The notes under the pieces: model-generated
Database searches by the model: none
Told to the model about the DNA's origin: nothing
The model's input: the letters and a program-made list of their open reading frames with translations, nothing else
Program-made: the position numbers and the translations under genes
DNA from: Streptomyces sp. MMG1533
Lineage (GTDB): Bacteria; Actinomycetota; Actinomycetes; Streptomycetales; Streptomycetaceae
Length of the DNA stretch: 64,000 nt
Assembly: GCF_001279775.1 (NCBI RefSeq)
Contig: NZ_LGDG01000156.1
Coordinates: 1-64,000, forward strand
Direction of reading: 5' to 3'
Shown here: piece after piece, positions 50,586-60,564 of the stretch
Numbering within the stretch: position 1 is the first letter of the stretch
Layout: each line of letters opens with the position of its first letter

Positions 50586-51536
50586 ATGGCGTACGACCTG
50601 ATCACCATGGGGCGGATCGGAGTGGACCTCTATCCGCTGCAGACGGGCGTCCCGCTGCCGCAGGTGTCGTCCTTCGGCAAGTTCCTCGGCGGCTCGGCCA
50701 CGAACGTCGCGGTCGCCGCCGCCCGCCTGGGACGGGACACGGCGGTGATCACACGTACCGGCGACGACCCGTTCGGCACCTACCTGCACGAGGAGCTGCG
50801 GGGCTTCGGCGTCGACGACCGCTGGGTCACCCCGGTGCCCGGCCTGCAGACCCCGGTCACCTTCTGCGAGGTCTTCCCGCCGGACGACTTCCCGCTGTAC
50901 TTCTACCGCCGGCCCAAGGCGCCCGACCTGGAGATCGACGCCCACGAGCTGGACCTCGACGCCGTCCGCGAGGCCCGCATCTTCTGGGTCACCGGCACCG
51001 GCCTGAGCGAGGAGCCCAGCCGTACGGCGACGCTGGCGGCCCTCGCCCACCGCGCCAAGGCCGGCACCACGGTCTTCGACCTCGACTGGCGCCCCATGTT
51101 CTGGTCCGACCCGGCAGCGGCCCGCCCCTTCTACGAAGAGGCCCTCCGCCACACGACCGTCGCCGTCGGCAACCTCGACGAGGTGGAGGTGGCGACCGGA
51201 GTGCGCGAACCCCATGCGGCGGCCCGCGCGCTCCTTGACGCCGGTGTCGAACTCGCCGTCGTCAAGCAGGGCCCCAAGGGCGTCCTCGCCGTCAACAGCA
51301 AGGGCGAGTCCGCTCAGGTCCCGCCCCTCCCGGTGAACGTCCTCAACGGCCTCGGCGCCGGTGACGCCTTCGGCGGCTCCCTCTGCCACGGCCTGCTGGA
51401 GGGCTGGGACCTGGAGAAGATCATGCGGCACGCCAACGCGGCCGGTGCCATCGTCGCCTCCCGCCTGGAGTGCTCGTCCGCGATGCCCACACCGGACGAA
51501 GTGACAGCGGCCCTCGCGGCGGGAGCCGTCCTGTGA
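50586..51536 (+). CDS. iolC: 5-dehydro-2-deoxygluconokinase
   Basis: 316 residues from the ATG at 50586 (GAAGGGA upstream). PfkB kinase: DLITMGRIGVDLYPLQ, FLGGSATNVAVAAARLG (substrate loop), FPPDDFPLYFYRRPKAPDLEI, VVKQGPKGVLA and GLGAGDAFGGSLCHGLLEG (GAGD active site). IolC phosphorylates 2-deoxy-5-keto-D-gluconate with ATP. It is the first of five genes that overlap or nearly touch; the next starts inside its stop (GTGA). Confidence 0.92.
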   Translation: MAYDLITMGRIGVDLYPLQTGVPLPQVSSFGKFLGGSATNVAVAAARLGRDTAVITRTGDDPFGTYLHEELRGFGVDDRWVTPVPGLQTPVTFCEVFPPDDFPLYFYRRPKAPDLEIDAHELDLDAVREARIFWVTGTGLSEEPSRTATLAALAHRAKAGTTVFDLDWRPMFWSDPAAARPFYEEALRHTTVAVGNLDEVEVATGVREPHAAARALLDAGVELAVVKQGPKGVLAVNSKGESAQVPPLPVNVLNGLGAGDAFGGSLCHGLLEGWDLEKIMRHANAAGAIVASRLECSSAMPTPDEVTAALAAGAVL

Positions 51537-52414
51537 GCGTCGACATCGCGGAACTCGTCCGCATCCGCACCCTCCGCCCCGAGGCCGTGGCCGAGGCAGC
51601 CGCCCGCCGGCCCCGCCGGTCGCTGCTCAACGACGACGGCCGCCTGATGATCGTCGCCGCCGACCACCCGGCCCGCGGCGCGCTCGGTGTCGGCGACCGC
51701 AAGTTCGCCATGGCCAACCGCGTCGACCTGCTCGAACGCCTGTGCCTGGCGCTGAGCCGCCCCGGCGTGGACGGCGTCCTCGCCACCGCCGACATCCTGG
51801 ACGACCTGCTGCTGCTCGGCGCCCTCGACGGCAAGGTCGTCATGGGCTCGATGAACCGCGGCGGCCTCCAGGGCGCCAGCTTCGAACTCGACGACCGCTT
51901 CACCGGCCACCGCCCCGAGGACATCGAGCGCTTCGGCTTCGACGCGGGCAAGCTGCTCCTGCGGATCGACTACGACGACCCGGGCTCCCTCACCACCCTG
52001 GAGTCCACGGCCCGCGCCATCGACGACATGGCCGCACGCCGACTTCCCGTCTTCGTCGAGCCGTTCATCAGCCGCCGCTCCCCGGAGGGCAGGCTGAGCA
52101 ACGACCTGTCGGCCGAGGCCGTCACCAGGTCGATCGCCATCGCCTCGGGCCTCGGCGGCAGTTCGGCCTACACCTGGCTGAAGGTGCCGGTCACCGAGAA
52201 CCCCGACGACATGGCCGAGGTCATGGCGACCTCCACACTGCCCGCCGTGCTCCTCGGCGGCGAGGTCGGCGACGACCAGGACGGGGCGTACGAGAAGTGG
52301 CGCGGGGCGCTGCAACTTCCCACCGTGCGCGGCCTGGTGGTCGGCCGTTCGCTGCTGTACCCGGCGGACGGCGATGTGGCCGCCGCCGTGGACACCGCCG
52401 TAGGACTGTTGTGA
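51533..52414 (+). CDS. Cgl0159-like (beta/alpha)8 aldolase of the iol cluster
   Basis: 293 residues, GTG overlapping the iolC stop. Seen: RSLLNDDGRLMIVAADHPARGALGVG (DeoC/FbaB-like strand, AADHP), LATADILDDLLLLGAL, KVVMGSMNRGGLQGA, KLLLRIDYDDPGSLTT (Lys/Asp of a Schiff-base strand), PVFVEPFISRR, YTWLKVPVTENP (second Lys) and LLGGEVG. It resembles class I aldolases; such genes occur in inositol clusters of corynebacteria and streptomycetes and may cleave 2-deoxy-5-keto-D-gluconate-6-phosphate in place of IolJ. Confidence 0.82.
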   Translation: MSVDIAELVRIRTLRPEAVAEAAARRPRRSLLNDDGRLMIVAADHPARGALGVGDRKFAMANRVDLLERLCLALSRPGVDGVLATADILDDLLLLGALDGKVVMGSMNRGGLQGASFELDDRFTGHRPEDIERFGFDAGKLLLRIDYDDPGSLTTLESTARAIDDMAARRLPVFVEPFISRRSPEGRLSNDLSAEAVTRSIAIASGLGGSSAYTWLKVPVTENPDDMAEVMATSTLPAVLLGGEVGDDQDGAYEKWRGALQLPTVRGLVVGRSLLYPADGDVAAAVDTAVGLL

Positions 52415-52421
52415 GGGCCGC

Positions 52422-53246
52422 ATGACGAACAACGACCTCTACCTCGCGAAGGGCGCCACCACGGACGCCCGGTACGCCGTCGACATCGACCCCAAGCGGG
52501 CCGGCTGGACCCACAGCAGTCTGCGGATCGTCGAGCTGGCGCCCGGCGGCACGCACACCTTCGAGGCCGGGGACAGCGAGTGGATCGTCCTCCCGCTGCA
52601 AGGCGGATGTACCGTACAAACAGAGGGCAGTGAGTTTCAACTCCTGGGCCGGGAAAGCGTGTTCAGCGGAGTCAGCGACTTCGCGTACGTGCCCCGTGAC
52701 GCCCGGGCACAGATCGCCTCCGGCGCGGGCGGCCGCTTTGCTTTGGCAGGAGCGAAGTGCGAGCGACGACTCCCCGCCCGCTACGGCCCCGCGCCGGAGG
52801 TCCCGCAGGAACAGCGCGGCAGCGGCAACTGCCTGCGCCACGTCCGCAACTTCGCCTCGGCCGACGCCTTCGACTGCGACAAGCTGATCGCCGTCGAGGT
52901 GATCACGCCCGGCGGCAACTGGTCCTCGTACCCGCCGCACAAGCACGACGAGCACCGGCCGGGCGAGGAGGCGGAGCTGGAGGAGATCTACTACTTCGAG
53001 ATCGACGGCCCGAACGGTTTCGGCTATCAGCGCGTATCCCCTTCCCGTGAGGGCGGTTCGGACGTCCTCGCGGAGGTCCGCTCCGGCGACGCCGTCCTCG
53101 TCCCCGACGGATGGCACGGCCCGTCGATCGCCCAGCCCGGCCACGACATGTACTACCTGAACGTCATGGCGGGTCCGGGCGAGACCCGGGAATGGCGGAT
53201 CTGCTTCCACCCGGCCCACGTAGAAAGCACAGGGGGTTACCGATGA
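52422..53246 (+). CDS. iolB: 5-deoxy-glucuronate isomerase
   Basis: 274 residues, seven bases behind the aldolase gene. Bicupin: first half LRIVELAPGGTHTFEAGDSEWIVLPLQGGC, broken as LAPGGTHTFEAGDSEW, second half SSYPPHKHDEHRPGEEAELEEIYYF in pieces YPPHKHDE and EEIYYF, with the His/Glu metal ligands of a cupin. IolB isomerises 5-deoxy-D-glucuronate to 2-deoxy-5-keto-D-gluconate, the IolC substrate. The start of iolD overlaps its stop (ATGA). Confidence 0.93.
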   Translation: MTNNDLYLAKGATTDARYAVDIDPKRAGWTHSSLRIVELAPGGTHTFEAGDSEWIVLPLQGGCTVQTEGSEFQLLGRESVFSGVSDFAYVPRDARAQIASGAGGRFALAGAKCERRLPARYGPAPEVPQEQRGSGNCLRHVRNFASADAFDCDKLIAVEVITPGGNWSSYPPHKHDEHRPGEEAELEEIYYFEIDGPNGFGYQRVSPSREGGSDVLAEVRSGDAVLVPDGWHGPSIAQPGHDMYYLNVMAGPGETREWRICFHPAHVESTGGYR

Positions 53247-55126
53247 CCTCAACGACGAGGCTCACGGTCGCGCAGGCGCTCGTCCGCTTCCTGTCCGCCC
53301 AGTACACGGAGCGCGACGGCGTACGGCAGCGGCTGATCGGCGCCACCTGGGGCATCTTCGGCCACGGGAACGTGGCGGGACTCGGCCAGGCGCTCATCGA
53401 GTACGGCGCCGAGATGCCGTACCACCAGGGCCGCAACGAGCAGTCCATGGTGCACGCGGCCGTTGGCTATGCGAGGCAGTCCAACCGACTGTCCACGCAC
53501 GCGGTCACGACCTCCATCGGTCCGGGCGCGACGAACCTGGTCACCGGCGCCGCCCTCGCGACCATCAACCACATCCCGGTCCTGTTGCTCCCCGGTGACA
53601 CCTTCGCCACCCGGGTGGCCGACCCGGTCCTCCAGCAGCTGGAAGTCCCGTACGCCGGCGATGTGTCGGTCAACGACTGCCTGCGCCCGGTGTCGAGGTA
53701 CTTCGACCGCGTCACCCGCCCGGAAGCCCTGATCCCGGCCGCCCTGGGGGCCATGCGGGTGCTCACCGACCCGGTGGAGACGGGCGCGGTCACCCTCGCC
53801 CTCCCGCAGGACGTCCAGGCCGAGGCCTACGACTGGCCGGACGAGTTCTTCGCCGAGCGCACCTGGGTCGTACGACGTCCGGGCGCCGACCCGACCGAAC
53901 TCGCCGAGGCGGTCAACGTGATCCGGGCGGCCAGGCGCCCCCTGCTGATCGCCGGCGGCGGCGTCCACCACAGCCGCGCCGAGGAGGCCCTCGCCGAGTT
54001 CGCCGAGGTCACCGGCATCCCGGTCGCCTCCACGCAGGCCGGCAAGGGCTCCCTGCGCTACGACCACGCCCAGGACGTCGGCGGCGTCGGCCACACCGGC
54101 ACGGCCACCGCGGACGAACTCGCCCGCCTGGCCGACCTGGTGATCGGCGTCGGCACCCGCTACACCGACTTCACCACCGCCTCGGGCACGCTCTTCGAAC
54201 AGCCCGGCGTCCGCTTCCTCAACCTCAACATCGCCCCGTACGACGGCCACAAACTCGCCGGGATGCCGCTCGTCGCGGACGCCCGCAGCGGCCTGACGGA
54301 GCTGACCGAGGCCCTCCAGATGCACGGGCACCGGGTCCCGGACGGGTACGTCCGCGAGTACACCGAGGACAAGGAGCGCTGGGAGCAGCGCGTCGACGCC
54401 TGCTACGAGGCCGACGAGCCGGACGTACGGCCCACGCAGTCCCAGGTGCTGGGCGCGCTGGACGCCCTGGTCGACGACACGGACGTGATCATCAACGCGG
54501 CCGGCTCGCTCCCCGGCGACCTGCACAAGCTGTGGCGGGCGCGCTCCCGGGACCAGTACCACCTGGAGTACGGCTACTCCTGCATGGGCTACGAGATCCC
54601 GGCCGCGATCGGCGTCAAGATGGCGGCACCCGACCGGCCCGTGTGGGCGCTGGTCGGAGACGGCACCTATCTGATGATGCCGACGGAGATCGTGACGGCC
54701 GTACAGGAGGGGATCGCGATCAAGATGCTCCTCGTCCAGAACCACGGCTACGCGTCCATCGGCGGACTGTCCGAGTCGGTGGGCGGCGAGCGCTTCGGCA
54801 CCGCGTACCGCTACCAGTCCGAGGACGGTACGTACACGGGGGCGCCGCTCCCCGTCGACCTCGCCGCGAACGCGGCGAGCCTTGGCATGCGCGTGCTGCG
54901 CGCGAAGACCGTTCGGGATCTGCGGGCGGCGCTCGCGGAGGCCCGGGCGGCCGACACTCCCACATGTGTCTACGTCGAGACGGAAACGGCAGACACAGTG
55001 TCGGGCCCGCCGCCGGCGCAGGCCTGGTGGGATGTACCTGTGGCCGAGACCGCGACCCGACCGTCCGCGGTGAAGGCCCGTGAGCTGTACGAACGGCACG
55101 TCTCTACCCGACGCCGCCATCTGTGA
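53243..55126 (+). CDS. iolD: 3D-(3,5/4)-trihydroxycyclohexane-1,2-dione hydrolase
   Basis: 627 residues. TPP enzyme: N-terminal PYR domain with GHGNVAGLGQALIEYG and RNEQSMVHAAVGYARQ (catalytic Glu), a central FAD/NAD-like domain (LIAGGGVHHSRAEEAL), and the C-terminal PP domain with VGDGTYLMMPTEI and QNHGYASIGGL (GDG...N motif). IolD hydrolyses the cyclic diketone to 5-deoxy-glucuronate, opening the inositol ring. It lies directly upstream of mmsA, with 15 bases between. Confidence 0.94.
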   Translation: MTSTTRLTVAQALVRFLSAQYTERDGVRQRLIGATWGIFGHGNVAGLGQALIEYGAEMPYHQGRNEQSMVHAAVGYARQSNRLSTHAVTTSIGPGATNLVTGAALATINHIPVLLLPGDTFATRVADPVLQQLEVPYAGDVSVNDCLRPVSRYFDRVTRPEALIPAALGAMRVLTDPVETGAVTLALPQDVQAEAYDWPDEFFAERTWVVRRPGADPTELAEAVNVIRAARRPLLIAGGGVHHSRAEEALAEFAEVTGIPVASTQAGKGSLRYDHAQDVGGVGHTGTATADELARLADLVIGVGTRYTDFTTASGTLFEQPGVRFLNLNIAPYDGHKLAGMPLVADARSGLTELTEALQMHGHRVPDGYVREYTEDKERWEQRVDACYEADEPDVRPTQSQVLGALDALVDDTDVIINAAGSLPGDLHKLWRARSRDQYHLEYGYSCMGYEIPAAIGVKMAAPDRPVWALVGDGTYLMMPTEIVTAVQEGIAIKMLLVQNHGYASIGGLSESVGGERFGTAYRYQSEDGTYTGAPLPVDLAANAASLGMRVLRAKTVRDLRAALAEARAADTPTCVYVETETADTVSGPPPAQAWWDVPVAETATRPSAVKARELYERHVSTRRRHL

Positions 55127-55140
55127 AGGAGTACTCGGTC

Positions 55141-56649
<1,509 letters not shown>

Positions 56650-56659
56650 CACCGACCGT

Positions 56660-56690
56660 CAGGGGCCGTCCGTCTTACGGGCGGCCCCTG
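56660..56690 (+). terminator. Terminator of the iol operon
   Basis: CAGGGGCCGTCCG (56660-56672) pairs with CGGGCGGCCCCTG (56678-56690) with one G-U pair around TCTTA; TTCTCGG follows. It sits 11 bases behind the mmsA stop. Confidence 0.8.
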
Positions 56691-56714
56691 TTCTCGGCCG
56701 CTGTGCGGCCCTCC

Positions 56715-56760
56715 AGGGGCGCGGGGAACTGCGCGGCAAGCCCCCACGCACCCGCACCCG
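56715..56760. repeat. Interspersed GGGGCGCGGGGAACT...CCCCC repeat, copy B
   Basis: AGGGGCGCGGGGAACTGCGC followed by GGCAAGCCCCCACGCACCCGCACCCG; same layout as copy A at 49400. Copy A and copy B share the first 15 bases and the CACCCG tail. Confidence 0.75.
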
Positions 56761-56902
56761 GCCGACATCAGAACCCCCCGAACTTCCAGCCGCCGTACCA
56801 CGCCCGCGGTACACCGCACCGCCCCCGTACCCCCAAGGGATGGGGCGTGGTTCACCCCCCGGTCGACAACTCCCCGACAGTTTCACCCCGTACCGTTGAC
56901 GC

Positions 56903-59554
56903 ATGGATCTTCGACTGCCCCGGCTGCGAGACCTGCTCCGGCGGCCGCGACGGCTCGGCGCCGCCGCGGCCGCCGTGGTCGTGCTCGCGGGCGCCGGGAC
57001 ATGGACGGCCACCGCCGACGACGACGTGCCGACGGTACGCCGCACCGACCGGGTCATGGACATGGGGGACGGGGTGCGCATCGACACCTCGTACTTCACG
57101 TCTCCCGACGAAGGACGCCGCCCCGCCGTCCTCCTCGCCCACGGCTTCGGCGGCAGCAAGGACGACGTACGGCAGCAGGCTCAGGACCTGGCCCGGGACG
57201 GGTACGCGGTCCTGACCTGGTCGGCGCGCAGCTTCGGCAGGTCCACCGGCAAGATCGGGCTCAACGACCCGAAGGGCGAGGTCGCCGACGTCCGCAAGCT
57301 CATCGACTGGCTGGCGAAGCAGCCGCAGGTCCGGCTCGACAAGACCGGCGATCCGCGCGTCGGCATGGCGGGCGCGTCGTACGGCGGCGCGATCGCGCTG
57401 GAGACCGCCGGATACGACGACCGGGTGGACGCCATCGCCCCGGCGATCACCTACTGGAACCTCGCCGACGCCCTCTTCCCGAACGGCGTGTTCAAGAAGC
57501 TCTGGGCGGGCATCTTCGTCAACTCCGGCGGCGGCTGCGAGAGGTTCGAGACGCAGCTCTGCCAGATGTACGAGCGGGTCGCCGAATCCGGAACCCCGGA
57601 CGCGCAGGCCGAGAAGCTGCTGGAAGAGCGCTCTCCGTCGGCCGTCGGCGACCGCATCAAGGTGCCCACGCTCCTCATGCAGGGCCAGACCGACTCCCTC
57701 TTCCCGCTCGGCCAGGCCGACGCGGCGGCGAAGGCCATCCGGGCGGGCGGCGCCCCGGTCGACGTCGACTGGATCGCGGGCGGCCACGACGGCGGCGACA
57801 TGGAGACGAGCCGCGTCCAGGCACGCGTGCAGTCCTGGTTCGACCGGTACCTGAAGGACGACAAGGGCACGGACACCGGCCCCGCCTTCCGTATCACCCG
57901 CACCGGAGGCGTCGACTCCACCGACGGCCAGGCGTTGCAGCGGGGCGCGAGCGACGACACGTACCCCGGTCTGGAGAGCGGTCGGAAGTCCTTCGCACTG
58001 ACCGGCCGCGAGCAGCAGAGCTTCGCCAACCCGGCGGGCTCCAACCCGCCCGCGGTCTCGGCCCTTCCCGGCCTCGGCGGTGGCGGCCTCGCCCAGCTCT
58101 CCTCACTGGGCGTCGGGGTCTCGCTGGACTTCCCCGGCCAGTTCGCCCGCTTCGAGTCGGCGCCGGTCGCCGACGACCTCCGGATCACCGGATCGCCGAC
58201 GGTCACCGTCCACGTCGAGTCGACCGGCGACGACGCCGTCCTCTTCGCGAAGGTGTACGACGTCGGCCCGGGTGGCACTGGGCAGGTGCTGCCCTCCCAG
58301 CTGGTCACGCCCCTCAGGGTCGAGGGTGCCAAGGCCGGCAAGGATGTGAAGATCACGCTGCCCGCCGTCGACCACGACGTGGAGAAGGGCCACCGGCTGC
58401 GCCTGGTCCTCGCCTCCACCGACCTCGGGTACGCCTCCCCGGCCGCCCCGGCCACGTACACCGTCTCCCTGAAGAGCGACCTGTCGGTGCCGACGGCGCC
58501 GGGCGTGACGACCGCGGCCGCCCCGCTGCCCGCGTGGGTGTGGTGGCTGCCGCTCGCGGGCGCGGTGGTCGCCCTGGCCCTGCTGCTGACCGGCCGCCGC
58601 CGTACCTCGGTATCGCCCCCCGACCCGGAGCTCGCCGAAGTCCCTCTGCAGATAAGGGACTTGAGCAAGCGATACGCCAAGTCGGCGGACCGGTACGCGG
58701 TCAAGGAGCTGTCCTTCCGCGTGGAGAAGGGCCAGGTCCTCGGCCTCCTTGGCCCCAACGGCGCGGGCAAGACGACCACCCTGCGCATGCTGATGGGCCT
58801 GATCAAGCCGGACGACGGGGAGATCCGCGTCTTCGGCCGTGCGATCGGTCCGGGCGCCCCGGTGCTGTCCCGGGTCGGCGCCTTCGTCGAGGGCGCGGGC
58901 TTCCTGCCGCACCTGTCCGGCCGCGAGAACCTGGAGCTGTACTGGGCGGCGACCGGCCGCCCGGCCGAGGACGCCCACCTGGACGAGGCCCTGGAGATCG
59001 CGGGCCTCGGCGACGCACTCGCCCGCGCGGTGCGCACGTACTCACAGGGCATGCGCCAGCGCCTCGCCATCGCCCAGGCCATGCTCGGCATGCCCGACCT
59101 GCTGATACTGGACGAGCCGACGAACGGCCTCGACCCGCCGCAGATCCGCGAGATGCGCGAGGTGATGATCCGGTACGCGGCCGCCGGACGCACGGTGATC
59201 GTCTCCAGCCACCTGCTGGCGGAGGTGGAGCAGTCCTGCACGCACCTCGTGGTGATGGACCGGGGCAGGCTCGTGCAGGCCGGTCCGGTCCAGGAGATCA
59301 TCGGCTCCGGCGACACCCTGCTCGTCGGCACCGGAAAGCCCGTGGAGGAGCCGGTCGTCGAGAAGATCGCCGCGCTGGCGGGCGTGGTCTCGGCCGTGCG
59401 CACCGACGACGGACTCCTGGTCCGCCTCGATGCCGAGGGCAGCGCGCAGCGCCTGGTCGTCGAGCTCGTCCGGCTGGAGGTGCCCGTCCGGTCGGTGGGC
59501 CCGCACCGCCGACTGGAAGACGCCTTCCTCACCCTGATCGGAGGCTCCGCATGA
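56903..59554 (+). CDS. Exported alpha/beta-hydrolase fused to an ABC ATPase
   Basis: 883 residues. Residues ~18-36 form a signal-anchor helix (AAAAAVVVLAGAGTW). Residues ~40-540 form an X-Pro dipeptidyl peptidase (S15)-like hydrolase: LLAHGFGGSKDDV, MAGASYGGAIALE (Ser159), LLMQGQTDSLFPL (Asp ~263), IAGGHDGGD (His ~294) and a C-terminal jelly-roll (TVTVHVESTG). Residues ~546-564 form a membrane helix (WWLPLAGAVVALALLL). Residues ~580-883 form an ABC ATPase: LGLLGPNGAGKTTT (Walker A ~617), TYSQGMRQRL (~712), LLILDEPTNGLDP (~733). The hydrolase must be outside the cell and the ATPase inside. A separate ABC-2 permease gene follows, overlapping by four bases. Confidence 0.93.
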   Translation: MDLRLPRLRDLLRRPRRLGAAAAAVVVLAGAGTWTATADDDVPTVRRTDRVMDMGDGVRIDTSYFTSPDEGRRPAVLLAHGFGGSKDDVRQQAQDLARDGYAVLTWSARSFGRSTGKIGLNDPKGEVADVRKLIDWLAKQPQVRLDKTGDPRVGMAGASYGGAIALETAGYDDRVDAIAPAITYWNLADALFPNGVFKKLWAGIFVNSGGGCERFETQLCQMYERVAESGTPDAQAEKLLEERSPSAVGDRIKVPTLLMQGQTDSLFPLGQADAAAKAIRAGGAPVDVDWIAGGHDGGDMETSRVQARVQSWFDRYLKDDKGTDTGPAFRITRTGGVDSTDGQALQRGASDDTYPGLESGRKSFALTGREQQSFANPAGSNPPAVSALPGLGGGGLAQLSSLGVGVSLDFPGQFARFESAPVADDLRITGSPTVTVHVESTGDDAVLFAKVYDVGPGGTGQVLPSQLVTPLRVEGAKAGKDVKITLPAVDHDVEKGHRLRLVLASTDLGYASPAAPATYTVSLKSDLSVPTAPGVTTAAAPLPAWVWWLPLAGAVVALALLLTGRRRTSVSPPDPELAEVPLQIRDLSKRYAKSADRYAVKELSFRVEKGQVLGLLGPNGAGKTTTLRMLMGLIKPDDGEIRVFGRAIGPGAPVLSRVGAFVEGAGFLPHLSGRENLELYWAATGRPAEDAHLDEALEIAGLGDALARAVRTYSQGMRQRLAIAQAMLGMPDLLILDEPTNGLDPPQIREMREVMIRYAAAGRTVIVSSHLLAEVEQSCTHLVVMDRGRLVQAGPVQEIIGSGDTLLVGTGKPVEEPVVEKIAALAGVVSAVRTDDGLLVRLDAEGSAQRLVVELVRLEVPVRSVGPHRRLEDAFLTLIGGSA

Positions 59555-60417
59555 GCACGCTCGTCGAGCGCACACCCGAGGTCGCCTCCGGCTACCGCGC
59601 GGGCCGCACGCTGCCCCTGCGGGTGGAGCTGGTCCGCCAGCTGAAGCGGCGGCGCACGCTGGTCATGGGCGGGATCCTCGCCGCCCTGCCGTTCGTCCTG
59701 CTCATCGCCTTCGCCATCGGCGGCGAGCCGGACGGGGGCGGCAACCGGATCACGCTGATGGACACGGCGACGGCGTCCGGCGCCAATTTCGCCGCCGTGA
59801 ACCTGTTCGTGTCCGCGGGGTTCCTCCTGGTCATCCCCGTCGCCCTGTTCTGCGGGGACACGGTCGCCTCCGAGGCCAGCTGGTCCTCCCTGCGCTATCT
59901 CCTCGCCGCTCCGGTGCCGCGCGCCCGGCTGCTGTGGTCGAAGCTCGTCGTCGGGCTCGGCCTCAGCCTGGCCGCGATGATCCTGCTGCCGGTGACGGCA
60001 CTGGCCGTCGGCACGGCCGCCTACGGCTGGGGCTCCCTGGAGATCCCCACCGGCGGCTCGCTCGCGCCTGGCACGGCCGCCCAGCGGCTGGTGGTGGTCG
60101 TGGCGTTCATCTTCGTGTCCCAACTGGTCACCGCGGGACTCGCGTTCTGGCTGTCGACCAAGACGGACGCGCCGCTCGGCGCCGTCGGCGGCGCGGTCGG
60201 CCTGACCATCGTCGGCAACGTCCTCGACGCCGTGACGGCCCTCGGCGACTGGCGCGACTTCCTGCCCGCGCACTGGCAGTTCGCCTGGGCGGACGCCATT
60301 CAGCCGAATGCCGAGTGGTCCGGCATGATCCAGGGCACGGCCGTTTCCATAACGTACGCCGTGGTGCTGTTCGCGCTGGCCTTCCGGGGTTTCGCCCGCA
60401 AGGACGTGGTGTCCTAG
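59551..60417 (+). CDS. ABC-2 type permease, partner of the hydrolase-ATPase fusion
   Basis: 288 residues, ATGA overlap with the fusion gene. About six membrane helices: VMGGILAALPFVLLIAFAIGG (split ILAALPFVLLIAFA), FAAVNLFVSAGFLLVIPVALF, LWSKLVVGLGLSLAAMILLPV, LVVVVAFIFVSQLVTAGLAFW, GAVGLTIVGNVLDAV and ITYAVVLFALAF. The stretch FCGDTVASEASWSSLRYLLAAPVPR is the coupling region usual in ABC-2 permeases. It forms the exporter with the ATPase half of the preceding protein. Export substrate unknown. Confidence 0.92.
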   Translation: MSTLVERTPEVASGYRAGRTLPLRVELVRQLKRRRTLVMGGILAALPFVLLIAFAIGGEPDGGGNRITLMDTATASGANFAAVNLFVSAGFLLVIPVALFCGDTVASEASWSSLRYLLAAPVPRARLLWSKLVVGLGLSLAAMILLPVTALAVGTAAYGWGSLEIPTGGSLAPGTAAQRLVVVVAFIFVSQLVTAGLAFWLSTKTDAPLGAVGGAVGLTIVGNVLDAVTALGDWRDFLPAHWQFAWADAIQPNAEWSGMIQGTAVSITYAVVLFALAFRGFARKDVVS

Positions 60418-60564
60418 GTCACCGGAGGATCACCTACCGGTCTCGACGGCCGTCTTCCGTGCCCTCTTCGAGATCCATCCGCAACGCTCCGTAACGCACG
60501 TTCTGTCCCCCCGCGCCGTCACAGTCACAGACATCGGCATCAACAGACCAAGGGGGCACGGAAG

